In this document: positions 13,281 through 25,471 of the stretch, piece after piece
How positions within the stretch are numbered: the stretch's first letter is position 1
How the letters are laid out: each line of letters begins with the position of its first letter
From: Tanytarsus gracilentus
Taxonomy: Eukaryota > Arthropoda > Insecta > Diptera > Chironomidae
Direction: 5' to 3'
Length of the DNA: 64,000 bases
Assembly (NCBI GenBank): GCA_038502055.1
Contig: JAXRKN010000036.1
Coordinates: forward strand, 3,844,001 to 3,908,000
Program-made: the position numbers and the translations under genes
The notes under the pieces: model-generated
What the model saw: only the letters and a program-made list of their open reading frames with translations
Databases searched by the model: none
What the model was told of the DNA's origin: nothing

Positions 13281-13650
13281 AAAAAGTCATTTGTCTTGTG
13301 ATGCTTTTAAAAGACACAGCAAAGCGATTCAGGCAGAGCGATACATTTCTTCAATGAATTTCAAATTAAATGTTTCAGATCTATCATTATCTTTTTCTCT
13401 CTCCTTTTTCTACCTCTCACTCACTTTTATTGTGTCACGATCTCGTTATCATGCTGCGTTGCCAACTCTTAAGAAAAAAAGTTTTCTAACCGCTAACATG
13501 AGATGCCTTTGTCGTCACAACTCGTTCTAACCTCATCGAAAATATTTTTTTTCTCTATTTCTCTTCCTTTCTTGATGTGTCATTGTTATTAATGTTGTTC
13601 ATTGGAGATGAAGTGAAATCTATTAACAAGATCTCGCATTTGATATGGAT
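13281..13650. repeat. Duplicated non-coding block A1b
   Basis: Shares a 25-bp identity (TTGATGTGTCATTGTTATTA...) at 13572-13596 with 24060-24084 and a 22-bp identity (GTGAAATCTATTAACAAG...) at 13614-13635 with 24128-24149. A third, inverted relative is at 40934-41125: 13428-13464 matches it at 34 of 37 positions, and AAAAAGTCATTTGTCTT at 13281-13297 is identical to the complement of 41109-41125. An open frame of 111 codons crosses the block (13195-13530) but is not preserved in the other copies. Confidence 0.8.
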
Positions 13651-16600
13651 TGTCTGCTTTTTTGGACTCGCCATCGCTCGGAGTAATTTTCGATTGATTT
13701 TCTTCTTCGCTTTGAAAGATTTCCGCAGTCAATCAATGCTAATTTCAAGCTCTAAAAGCTAATCAAGCCGGAGGATGGAGAAAGAGAATCGAGAATGAAA
13801 TTATGTTTTTTGTGACTTGCGAGAGAGTTTTGAGGTCAGGCCTCAATTTAATTTAACGACTTATCTTGATATTGAAAATTTTAGAGAGGTTTTTTGCACA
13901 AAATGTCAGCGACCTTTTGAGGAATTTGATGAGGGTCTGCGACTCATGTCTTATTTTTCTCAAGCTCCATTTAATCCAGTGTCAACACCCTCTTAATCCC
14001 ATTTAAACTTCTATCTATTGTCGCGTTTCCCTTTGATCGCATCATCTCATAAAAATCACAATTTAATTCTATCGTTGATGTCCGACGTTCATGTTCTCCC
14101 TCCCCCTCGCATCTCACCAATATCTAATCATCATTTGCCGTCATCGGTCCCAAAAAAGGTGCGTAAATTGCTGTTAAAAAATTGTGTCACAAATGAATCC
14201 AATTTGTCAAATGATTTTACAGCTTAACGCGACACATTCGAAGTTTTTATTTTTATTTTTTTTTTCGGGGGGAGATTGAAACATGAAACTGAAATTAAAT
14301 AATTAATTTATTGTTCAAATTGAGTATTTTTGGATGAAACTGTGGGACGAATTACAACTTTTTCAAATTTCTTTATCTGCCGATAGAATCCAACTTTAAC
14401 ATCTCGGTTGTGGATTAAATTTCTAAATAAAAAATCAAGATTGATGTCGCGTGACAGTAAAAGTGTAAATTAATCTCGGCGAACATTAACTTGTTGAATT
14501 TGATCGATAATGTCATTGTTGTTTATGGAAGTGACTTGTAAGTGGATGAGATGAAAGAGATTCCTATCGAGCTGCTCGCAACCGGAAATCCCAACGAAAG
14601 AATTTCTTCCACACCCCTTTTTGATCGAGCATCTGATACTGAAAATTGGAAATTTTTCACAATTTGGCATTTTCTGAGTGTGAAATCTACCTTCCTGTCA
14701 TCTCACTCTCGAATGCTTTGAAGTTTAATTAAACTTTTTGTGTGTATCTCGACCCCTCTTTTGAATGAATGACTGAGTGAGAGAGAGAATTAGATCTAAT
14801 CTTTTAATTGATATGTGTTTTCTGTATGGATGGGGATTTTGTTGTGTGTGAATGCTGGTATTACAGCAAACGCTTGAAGTAGTACAGAAAATAATAATAA
14901 GAACTAAAGCTTTTGAGGTTTAATTATTAAAGGAGTTATTTTTAGAAAAACTTCCGTTTGCAATTTTGTGTTTAATTTTGTTTTAATGACAAGTTAAATT
15001 TTGCTAATTTAATTTTGAATTACAAAAATACGTTAAAATTTCTAAATGATCTAAAAGGTAAAAAGCTTTGATTTTCCATAAAACCAAAAGTGTTTCCAAG
15101 TTCAAATGAAAATAGTTGCATAATCTTTCAAATATTGCAATCCTAAAAATTAATCTTGAGTATCACGTTTACAAAACAAGAAATGACAAATTTTAATCTT
15201 TAGCAAAATTGTTTTGTAATTTCCCCATGTTCTCAGATGATACTGACATGATGTCTTCTAAATTACACAATTTGCATGTCATAAAGATTAGAAGACCATG
15301 AGGGAGTGAAAGGAAATTTGATTTTACGCAAATAAACACACAATTGATGGACAGCAGGCCAAAAGCTCGGTCGAAGCCATGCTCCACTTGTTCATATATT
15401 TGTGTTTCGCGGTTTCTTGAATTATTAATAATCCGCTTAATTGGCGTTTCCTCTCGTTGCCTTTTCGCTTCGCCAGCCTGCACTAAAAATGTCCATAAAA
15501 AATTTATTTCAGTGAGCGCGCTGAGAGCGAGCATTAACTACATCAACAGGACTCGTAAGCCGCTTATTTTATACTTTTTTTCTAGAAATTTCAGATCGCT
15601 TGAATGCGTCATGCCCGGCAAAATTAATGTAGTGCAAAATTGCTGTGCTAGGCATGAAATAATTTGAAGGACGATACAAATTAGGAGATTTTGAGTTTTA
15701 TGGCAAATCAATTAGGGTTTTTTAGTTAATTAAGTTGTAAAAATATTTCAACCCTTTTCTATAATCAGAATTTTGTAATTACAAAACGAGAAAATTTTAC
15801 ATTCAACGAAACCAATTTTCACTAAATTTCAGCGAGTCTTGTGGCTGCCATCACTAATCACGTTCTCGCAAAGTCAATTGCATGATTTTAGTATTAATTG
15901 CACATTGTTCTAGTTTCCGAAAAATAAGCAAGCCAACCACATTATTTCCATTTTACATCCATGAGAAAATTGTGTACACAAAATGAAAATCTCGTTCGAA
16001 AGTAAATTAGGACACTCGTTCATTAGTCGAGAAACTGAAGGAAGTCCAAAGAGTGGTTTTTGGGAAATTTTCCAGCAGAGTGCCAACAAAATTTTCATTT
16101 GTGGAGGAGAGAGGAAAAAATTAAATAGATTTTCCGGTGTTAGATAAGAGAGACAATGAAATCGATTTAAAATCTGCTGCTATTGGAAGCTTCCTGGTCC
16201 GTACAGTTTACAGACAGAGAAATCCAATTTAACATTTTCTCCTGCTGCTGTTTGTAAAATGTGAAGCCAGTGTGAAACGTTTTTTCGATTAAATCGAATT
16301 TAATTTTGATGTGCGATATGGGGCGATTTGAGAGAAGCGTCGGTGAGGGAATTGAGGGCAGAGAATGCTCGGTTGGCATCGCATCACGAACAATCGCCAT
16401 TATCTCATTCAATTCTCACTGAATGTCCTCTCATTATGTCTCATGGACACAATTCTTATATTATTCGATAGAAACTCGTTAGCACTTTTGTTTCATTCGT
16501 TCGAGCGCTGATGCTACGGCTGATGATGATAAAAGAAGGATCCGTGCTGAATTAAAATCATTCTGATGTCTATGTTGATTTTTATAAAAATCCTTGCTGG

Positions 16601-19600
16601 AATTTTGGGGTTTAAATTAATGCAGTTTGCATCTGATTTAAATTTTGCACTAATATTATTTACAGTTTTTAATTATTTGAAAATTAACTCGCGTGTTATA
16701 AAAAAAATTTGCTAATTTTCTATTATATTAGAGTAATTTTAAAATTACACCCTAAAACTCCCTCAAGGGACATTGTTCATAATGACACTGTACAACAATT
16801 GCATTTTGCACCATTCAATAAAAAAAGTTATTGCAGACGATACGAAACATGTACGTGATAGTGAGGAAGTTGATTTGCAGTACAATTGAAGTTAAATGAC
16901 AATCGTCCGAGCTCGAGAGAACCGGTGTCGATATCACAACTTCCTCCCACCTATCCCTCCCCTCCACTTTTCACTTTTTTTCATTAATCACGGTGTGCAC
17001 CATCTGTGCATGCACTGAGGCAGTTAAAAATAATTTCTACCCGCTTATTGGCAAAAAAACTCCTGTGAAAAATTATCGTCAACCGATGTGCAAACGACTC
17101 TCCTTTTTTATTAATTGCCTCACCATTCATGTACAGTGTGCTAGCTCGAGAAAGGTCAAAACTCATTTGCAAAAAAATAGAGTGAGAAAAAATTAAATTC
17201 CATAAATCATAGACAAATTTTCTAGTTTTTGAAATGTTCGCAAGCTGCATATCATTTTTCAAAATCATTGGCAACGAGAATGTCCACACATGTCCGCCCC
17301 ATATCAGAATGTATGTAGGCGCAAAAATGTGATATTATGACATTGTACCAAGAATAATAATATTGGCATGAGCATGTATACAAGGAGACATTCACCATGT
17401 TCCTGATTAGAGTGGCACATGTGCTGCACACAATGTCGAATGTTCACTTACATGCTTATGCCACATTTCGGTTATCACATTACACACATTTCATGGAAAA
17501 CGACTTGTGCAGTAGCTTTTGAGATGTGGAAACATTTTGAGGTGTGTGTCAGAATTTTTTGGGGAGGTTTCACAGAATTTTTCAAATTTAATATTTTTTG
17601 AGATTTTTAAAATTATTGTTTTAAATTTTAAATTAAAATATCAAAAGAAAAAACATTAAAAATTGCACAGATTTTCAGTCTAAATTATAATCATCATTAT
17701 TAATCTCTTTAATTACAAATTAGATCCTAAACAATCTTTTTCCCACACCCTTCCCAAAAATGCATTCACCGAAATTAAATCTCGTTTCATTTCGACTGTA
17801 AATAAGGCACCGTATCGAATAAGGTGGATTATTACAAATCTGCAGCATAAATATTTTCCCTCTAAACTGCAATTCGCTTTGCGTGTTTTGTGAAATGAAA
17901 ATCCTTTTCCATTTGTAACCATTAGCTGTCAATTGAACGTTGGTCGTCATATATGTGGAAATCTCTTTCAGTAATCTCACTCATTAATATCACACTTCAT
18001 TAACATTGAACGGAGGCAATGCACAAAGAGAGAGAGGACAATAAAAATAATTCTTTGCCGAAATCACTGCGTAAAATGAGAAAAAAGGTCATACGGAGAT
18101 TATTTTGCATTTTATGTGTTGCTGTGTGCCAAAAACCAAAATGAATAAATGAATGAGAGTGAAAAAAGGGAAGAAGAAGCTAGCAGCGATTCAGTTAAGC
18201 CTTCAATATGTTCACAATTTTCATTGACGTCGTCATGAATGGAAAATCCTGACTGTAAATATTTACGGTGTTCTCGGAATATGGAGCAAAAGGTCGCCTA
18301 CATTGATATGCTGGGAAAAGGCTTAACTCAAGCATGGTAATAATGTAAAAGGAATCTCTGACGGCAATTTGTAAAGGCCTTTGAGATTAAAAAGCATAAT
18401 TTTTATGTTGAGAGAGAAAAAGCTTTTAAATATTTTTAGCTAAATTTAAGTGGGTTTATTTTAAAAGCAAATTAACGTTAATTGACGGTGATTGCCATAA
18501 CGGAAGGTAAATTTAAGCTCTTCTGTAGGTTTAAATAATTTTTTATTTTCATCAAAATTTCCAACAAAGGGATGGAAGATTGGTAGTCAACCTCAAGCTT
18601 CCACGCCTTGAAATTTAATGAATTAACCGAGCCGCACCCCTTAATAAACAAATTCTCATCAATAAACTAATTTATTTCGAAACGCAATTTAACATCCTTG
18701 AGCTTAGATGAGCCATTTTAAGGGAGAAGCATGAGAATAGAAAATTATATCAGGGGTCACAAAATATTCTCAATCAAGCACCAGCTTTAGTGCTATAAAT
18801 AATGCATTAATATAAATATTTCATGATCATCATCATAAAAGCCATCGAGACATATCAAAAGGAAAGGAAAATTGGAAAATTTGTTACGCTTAAGATTTTC
18901 TTTTCCTTCACATGCGGAATGGAAATTTTTTCATTTCCCTAATAACACAATAAATCGTGACTATGGTTGATGATCTGGAACGAATGTTGAGGAAAAGCGT
19001 GAAATATGAAATTTCATTCCTTAATCTTGGAAATTGTTACTTTCGTGAGGTTATTTGAATGGAAATTTTCATGAAATAGCAAAAAATATTTAATAATTTT
19101 TTAATATTTTTTTGATGCCTTAAATTTTACAATTTATATTTCCTTAAAAAAACTTTGAATCTTGTTCACATAGCTTATAGATAAAGCGATGGCATTCAAA
19201 TGTATTAATGAATTATTTATTTCACACATTGCAGAAGCAAAAGGCTCACGATCGAACAAAATCCTTCAAAATCCTGTTGAATATTTAACGAGATATCATT
19301 GCATGAATTTTTTATGCATCTCCACTATAAGCACTAATGCATGTACAAAATATCTCGAAGAGGGATTTTGTTGATGAGATGGAAAATTAATTAAAGTCTT
19401 GTCTTCTCATAATAATCTCAATATAGCGAAGTCTCTTCATTAGTCGTCGTAGTTGTTGTTGTTTTTCACATAAACATAACAAACCCCGTTCATTTCAGTG
19501 CATCTTGAAACGCCATAAATCTTTTCCTCGCAGCACATCCTTTCATGATTTATGCTTTATCCGTAGCTGACTATATGCCTTTGCTGAGACCATAGCATAT

Positions 19601-19818
19601 TCATGGATGATATAGTATGTAGCGCACCAAATAAAATGACTGTTGATGAAGGGATTAACTATAGCAAATTATGCATCGAATGGATGATGAGGGAAGAAAA
19701 AAGTCGTTTAAGGAGAATTTTATGAAATGTTAAAATGTGGAGATTGAAGCGCATTTTAAAAAAGAATAAAAAATTAATCCGTTCGTAAATGAAACATAAA
19801 TTGTTTATTTATTATTTA
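13651..19818. other. Gene-free AT-rich DNA
   Basis: No gene recognised. On the minus strand 15193-15534 is open and preceded by a passable splice acceptor (...TTTTTAGTGCAG), but the peptide matches nothing I know. A small hairpin TTGAGG-TCAGG-CCTCAA lies near 13841-13857. No RNA gene seen. Confidence 0.5.
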
Positions 19819-19829
19819 GGATTCGAACC
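19819..19829 (-). repeat. B-box-like 11-mer, copy 1
   Basis: GGATTCGAACC on the + strand, which is GGTTCGAATCC on the - strand, the consensus pol III B box and tRNA T-loop. It is followed on the + strand by a weakly shared tail (TCTCAAATTAA, then T-rich). No tRNA folds around it. Confidence 0.6.
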
Positions 19830-20749
19830 CGATTTTTAAATTTTTAAAATTTTATCTCAAATTAAATTTTTAATCTATGAATGATAAAATGTGAGTTAAT
19901 TTTAAAGTTTCTCGCTTCTGAATTTTCACACTCTAAAATCTCATCTTACATCCCTGTCGTGAGAAGAAGAAAAAATTGGATACAAATTGAAATTACAGAG
20001 AGCGTTTTTTTCTGTAGCAGGGAGTTTTAATGAAGCGACAAACGGATGCCGTCAGTAAGGCTCACTGCAACGCATGAATGCACTGAAAATAAACATCGCA
20101 TATGCGGCTGCTGCAATCTCATGACACCCTTAATGCATAATCTATTTGACCCACTTGAGAATGCGTCGAGGGGATTTTCTTCACATATTCTTTAAAATCC
20201 TTGACAGCAACGATCTTTTTTCTCTCTCGAGATTGACTGCATCTCGTCTTAATCTAATCGTTTAATGCATTTGTTGCTCATGTTCTCTCACATTTTTATT
20301 GTTGTTCACTTTATTACTCTAATTCCTTAAATGCAGCTGTTTGAGATCAAAAAAAAATCTTTAAGACGACAAAAAGTTTTTTCTGTGGATTTTGGATAAC
20401 AAATTTTCAGTTTCCTCACAACTGACGCCACACGATTCCAATTTCCATCCAAAAGATCATTGCTTATTTTGACACAAATTGTTGGACAAACAAACAAGTG
20501 ACAAGTGTGTGTGGCTTTTTATCAGGAACTTGTGAACGGATACTGAGGATTTATGATAGCAAGATGTTGCGATGGAAACGATGATTGGAGCGAAAGGATG
20601 TTGTGACTTAAAGGAAACACAACTTGTTTCGAAGATGCATTTTGTTGTTAAATAATTTTTTTGCTGTTGGAAGGGATCAAAAAGTCAAATTGAGGAAAAT
20701 ATCAAAAAAAAATTTATATTTTATTTTCTAAATATTATAATAATTTTTA

Positions 20750-20760
20750 GGATTCGAACC
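20750..20760 (-). repeat. B-box-like 11-mer, copy 2
   Basis: The same 11-mer GGATTCGAACC, only 931 bp from copy 1 and also preceded by TTTAG. The following sequence (TTTCAAATTTAATTTTTAT) resembles the tail of copy 1. The T-arm could form four stem pairs, but no A box or acceptor stem is present. Confidence 0.6.
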
Positions 20761-22061
20761 TATTTTTTGCAAACTTTCAAATTTAATTTTTATACTTTTT
20801 CATAAATTTAATTAATTTTAAAAACACAAAAAATGTAACTCAATTTTTTTGACAACCCCGAGATAATTTTTTTCAGATTATTACAAAACCATTCAAGACG
20901 ATTAGAAAAAATCTGAGAATATTTTCCACTTGAGCATCCCAACGAAGAAGTAAAATTTATGTCTTTTTCATTTTCCATGGAATTTGTATAGTTAATTATC
21001 ATCGTCATCATTACTGCCACTCAATTCTGAGCGATATTCAATACCATTTTTTAGAAAATGTGTTAAAATGTTCTTTCAATTTTTTTCTGTCGTCTCTCAT
21101 GTTGAAACATAACTTTTTCCTCCAATGTTTTGGGTGTAAAGTTACACACATAGCGAGACTTGCTAATGGATTTCACTGGAAAGAAATAGCAACAGCTTAA
21201 AAAGAAGAAGAGTGACACACTCGAAGGCACTTGAGGTTTTCGTTTCACTATCTCTAAATTGTTAATGGATTTCATGTCAGAAGATAATCTTTCTCCTTTT
21301 TTATTTATTAAAGACTTTCTCGTTGTTTCTCTGAAACTCAAAACGAAATCACTTTAGGAGTGTAAAAGAGTCATCTCAACCTTCGCTTATAAAATTTTTT
21401 TCTCGATAAAATCAATTATCTTTGATTGTTTGATGTTCCACACAATTATGGATGTGATGCACGTTCAAAATGGAATTAAGTGATTAGTAAGACTCTTGAT
21501 GTGTGGCCTATGATTTTTTGAGCATCTCTCATGGCCTCGATTTGAAGTTATGTAAATTTACTCATCTCTCACGCTTCGACATATTGGTTTAATTTTCAGG
21601 TTTTTTGAGAGAGTTTTTAATTGATAATTCTTGGAAAATTTATTTAATTATTTTTTTCAAATTATTAATAATTTCACAAAAGTTTGTCTTAATAATCTCC
21701 AAAGATTATCTCTCTTGTCCATTAACTACGGAAGTTAGAGTCATAAAATGGACCCAAAGTAACCTCTCAAGGGAAAATACAATTTCCTTCTCATGAGACG
21801 AAAAATAAATATCTACAAGCACATGTTTATGTGCATCCGATAGCCTTTTGGCAATCGCTTCTAAATTAACAGCTCAGAAATGTCCTTTGCACGATGTCCA
21901 CATTGTGCATATGTTGTGCTCATGTTCCATTTTGTCTCGGCAATGCCATTGCGAGGCGAAAGATAAGCGAGGAAATTTTATGTGAAAATAATGTTCAACA
22001 TGCATCCTCTCCTTCTCGTTTAGGTCGTTATGTAAGAACCCGCGACAAAAGTCATTTTTCA
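20761..22061. other. Gene-free AT-rich DNA
   Basis: Short open frames on both strands without domains; nothing else recognised apart from a small palindromic hairpin GCACAT-GTTT-ATGTGC near 21819-21834. Confidence 0.5.
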
Positions 22062-22520
22062 AGCCACTTTTTGCTCCGCTAACTATTCATCATTAACGAT
22101 ATCGCCTATTATGAACACACGGCGGCAGATAAATTGCAAGTTTTTAAAAATGTTTTTGTCGCTCGTGAACACAGAAAACTGTGAATGTGTGCACAATGAA
22201 AAATGGGAAAGAATTACCGCAACAGCATAAAATGTGCATACACGCGGTGATGCTGAAAAATGCAAGCACTTTAAATTATTCATCATTTCGCGGAGGGTTC
22301 GTTCGTCCCATGGTTGAAATTTGATATTTTCAACTTGAAATTTTTATCACTCGACAAATCTCATTATTGCTTGTGTGTGTAAACGATAATTTAAAAATTC
22401 ATGGAAGGGATCTCACAAAAAAATTTTATTCGTTTTTGTCACATTCTAAAACAGATTTGAGTGTGTCTGAATGAAATTAATTTTAATCTAATATTTCACA
22501 TATGTCAAGATCAATAAAGA
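22062..22520. repeat. Duplicated non-coding block A2a
   Basis: Second copy of the block at 11131-11700, same orientation and same order of islands: ACTATTCATCATTAACGAT at 22082, a GAAAAATGGGAAA word near 22197, then the islands at 22316-22336 and 22357-22376. The spacing has changed by small insertions and deletions. Confidence 0.8.
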
Positions 22521-23921
22521 ATGAAAATTATTTTCGGGATTTCTTTGATGTTGTTTTTGTGATCTGTTTCGAATTTCCCCTTCGGTATGCTTTTTTTTTT
22601 CAAAAAATACAAAAGTTAATTCCACAACCTAAAAAAATTGATTTTTCAAAGTGCTTCTTTGATCAAACGGTTTGAGATAAAACTTGCAGCAGACAGGGTA
22701 AATCTTGACAAAAAAACAAATTATGATTTGAGTGCCGAGGCAGGTAGGAAAAGATGAGCAAAATATTATCTTAGATTGGATTGCTCATACCCCGAGATTT
22801 ATGTCAAAAATTAAATAATAAAGAAACTTTTTTGATTGATTCGAGAATTCTTAGATGATTTGAGGGTTTTAGTGAGATAAAAAAATAATTTTTATGGGTT
22901 TTGATTTTATCGAATAAATTTGCTGTGCTGTGAGAAAAAAAATGTATTTTTTAAAAAAGCTTAAAAAATTATAATTAAAAAAATTTCATTTTCGTGACAA
23001 GTCAACATTCGCATGATAACAAACAACATCATCTGCCATGCAAGTTCACTGACACAAATTAATGTTAACATCCTGACACTCGCCAAAATTGTCATAAAAT
23101 TTCATTAAACTTTCACACTCAAATTTTATGATGTCTGTCGCAAATGAAATTTTCGCGTCAATCAACATAAAATAAAATTTTCCGTTCGCATGGATTCGCA
23201 AAAAACCCTTTGAAAGTGTAAATAATGTTGTGAGCTAGTCAGCGAAAGAGGTGATATACAAAATATTTTATCCTGCGATAATGCTGATGCAGACAGCACT
23301 AATGGAATACGAAACATGACAGTGAATGAAAGCGACAAACACTGTAGGGAGTCTCGAGTGCTGTCTTTCTCACTGAGAAATAGCTAGAAGAGTCTCGGTG
23401 AATTCATGATTAGCAAGTATTGCTGCAACTATATATTCATTGCTGTAAAAGAAGACAGCAACGTCGGCAGCAAGCAACTACTTAAAATTCCGCATGCAAA
23501 AGCGCTGAATCACGACGACAATATGGAAATATACACTCGATATTTTAAAGGCGATTGTATGTGATGAGAAGAAGGTTTGTCTTGTCTTGCGCTTACCGAT
23601 TATATCGATTGAATGGAGCAAGAAATACCGAGTTAGGGCATTCGAGGATTGCCTATAAAATATTTCGAGTATTGATTTTTATTTTTTTAATTGTTAAAAA
23701 TTTAAGATTGATTTCAAGTCGCAATACACATCTTGAAAGATTTAATTATTTAAATTTTTAAACCAAAAATTGTTAACAGAAAATTTGAAATTGTTTCAAG
23801 AAATCAAAATCTAGAATAATTTTATTAAAATTTAATGAAATTAAAATTTTAAATGTCCGCCCTTTAAGTTATACAAAAAAATATTCGTTGCGATAAATTC
23901 ACGTTCATGAGTTGTTAAATT
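22521..23921. other. Gene-free spacer of duplication A2
   Basis: AT-rich with a slightly less AT-rich part at 23220-23560. No gene, RNA or mobile element recognised. Confidence 0.5.
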
Positions 23922-24165
23922 GTTGCCTCGACTGAAAAAATCTATCATTATTCCTTCACTGTCTATCACGATCTCTCGTTATCAAGCCTCCATGTAGTCA
24001 TCGCGCCTCACTTTCAATTCTCTTCGTCTGTTTTACAATTTCCTTACATTCAATATTTTTTGATGTGTCATTGTTATTAATGTTTTTTATTCATTTTTTT
24101 AAATCATGAATCCACTGAAATGGATGGGTGAAATCTATTAACAAGATCTTCAATTCTTATGATCC
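23922..24165. repeat. Duplicated non-coding block A2b
   Basis: Second copy of block A1b (25-bp and 22-bp exact islands at 24060-24084 and 24128-24149). It also matches the inverted relative at 40.9-41.1 kb by GTTGCCTCGACT (23922-23933 with 41068-41079) and by CTATCATTATTCC-TCACT (23942-23960 with 40995-41013, one mismatch). Confidence 0.75.
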
Positions 24166-24565
24166 GGAAAAGATTGTCTATTATTCTTACAATTGTGTGG
24201 ATTTTTTATTTGATGAGAGGGTTCTTGATGGTAATTAATTAATGAGGCCTTCGAACTCTCACACTTGCCATGCCTGCCACCGTAAATTAAGGAGATTGAA
24301 TAAAAATATTTGAGCGAGAGAATAAAAAAATATTTTCAATTAAAAAAATTGAGAAACGAGCGTGAAAAAACTTGAGGCTGGCATGGACATAAAAAATGGA
24401 AAATTTTGTTAAAATTAAATTACTAATTTTATATTTTTAATTGATTTTAGCTCGATGAATTCAAAACTTTCATTTTTTACCTGACACTTTTAAAAAATCT
24501 CACATATTTTCATATAAAATTCAGTGAATTTCAGATAATTTTTTAGTACTAAAGAAAAATTCAAA
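24166..24565. promoter_or_regulatory. Upstream region of the zinc-finger gene
   Basis: AT-rich flank that should contain the promoter and 5' UTR. An initiator-like TTCAGTGA lies about 45 bp before the ATG. No TATA box can be singled out in such AT-rich sequence. Confidence 0.3.
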
Positions 24566-25417
24566 ATGAACACATCTTTTGATATCAAACCTCAAAATCA
24601 AATTAACGTTTTATTAAGCGAAAAAACTAATTTGATGAAGAAAAATCGAAATTTAGAGAGTGAAAATCAACAGTTGAAGGAAGAGTTGAAGAAAATGGAA
24701 GCCAAGGTGAAGTTCAAGGATGAAGAATTTCAATCGCAGATCAGATTCCACTTGAATGTAATTTTAAACTTGAAGGATGAAATTTTCAATCTTAAGTATG
24801 ATAATGAAAATTTGAAGAAAAACGAAGAGGTTGAGATCACTTATGACAACCTAGAAGTTCAGATTCATGAAGAGGAACCTGAAGTTCAAAATTCAACAAA
24901 CCCAGAGATTCAAAGATCAGTACTAAATCCGCCTACTCGTCGTCATTCAGAATTTCAACCTAGAAAATCAATCGACAGGCGACTTACAATCAGTGATACT
25001 CAAACTTTTGAATCATCAGACGAATCTCTTTTAGTTGAAGTAAATCAAACATGTGGAACTCCTCGAAAGCAAATAAAATGTGGATTCTGCGATAAGAAAT
25101 TCCTCTACAGAAAACGTTTGAAAACGCATATTGCAACTTGTCATAAAAAAGTTAGCGAGCTTAAAAACAAACGAAAATTTACCTGTGACTTGGCCGAATG
25201 TAGTTTCGGTACCGATTTTAAACCCGCATTGTTGAGACACTCCAAATGTCACACTTCCGAGTCATTTAAATGCAAAAAATGTAATTACGTCACGAAACAG
25301 AAGAAAAGATTCGAAAATCACAACGCATCAATTCATGGAGGAAATTCTGATAAAGGCTACGGATCAGTTTCACCTACAGAGTTAAATGGAATTCCAATTG
25401 GAAGAGTGTCAAAATAA
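24566..25417 (+). CDS. Coiled-coil C2H2 zinc-finger protein, intronless
   Basis: An uninterrupted 283-codon frame. Residues about 15-88 are a Lys/Glu/Leu/Asn-rich predicted coiled coil (runs such as NLESENQQLKEELKKMEAK). Residues 100-165 are acidic and Ser/Thr-rich, with a basic RRHSEFQPRKSIDRR patch. Three C2H2 fingers follow: C172-C175-H188-H193, C207-C212-H225-H229 (a C-x4-C finger) and C236-C239-H252-H257. Such fingers usually bind DNA or RNA in the nucleus, and the coiled coil suggests dimerisation; both are inferred from the domains. The linkers do not fit the TGEKP type, so the fingers are not a classic tandem array. The ATG at 24566 is chosen because it opens the frame and follows a stop-rich AAAAATTCAAA leader. 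Two polyadenylation signals follow closely. I do not recognise an orthologue. The lack of introns could mean a retrocopy or a young gene. Confidence 0.85.
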   Translation: MNTSFDIKPQNQINVLLSEKTNLMKKNRNLESENQQLKEELKKMEAKVKFKDEEFQSQIRFHLNVILNLKDEIFNLKYDNENLKKNEEVEITYDNLEVQIHEEEPEVQNSTNPEIQRSVLNPPTRRHSEFQPRKSIDRRLTISDTQTFESSDESLLVEVNQTCGTPRKQIKCGFCDKKFLYRKRLKTHIATCHKKVSELKNKRKFTCDLAECSFGTDFKPALLRHSKCHTSESFKCKKCNYVTKQKKRFENHNASIHGGNSDKGYGSVSPTELNGIPIGRVSK

Positions 25418-25439
25418 TTTTGCTGTTATTTGGAATTAA

Positions 25440-25471
25440 AATAAAACTTTTAACTACAAAATCTTAATAAA
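25440..25471 (+). terminator. Polyadenylation signals of the zinc-finger gene
   Basis: Two AATAAA hexamers, at 25440-25445 and 25466-25471, lie 22 and 48 bp after the stop codon, the expected place for 3'-end formation of a short 3' UTR. Confidence 0.6.

Noticed and set aside
15193..15534. Possible exon on the minus strand (acceptor TTTTTAGTGCAG, about 110 codons)
   Set aside because: The peptide matches no family I know and no partner exons were found.
19819..20760. tRNA genes on the minus strand at the B-box words
   Set aside because: No A box, anticodon stem or acceptor stem can be placed at the right distance around any of the five copies.
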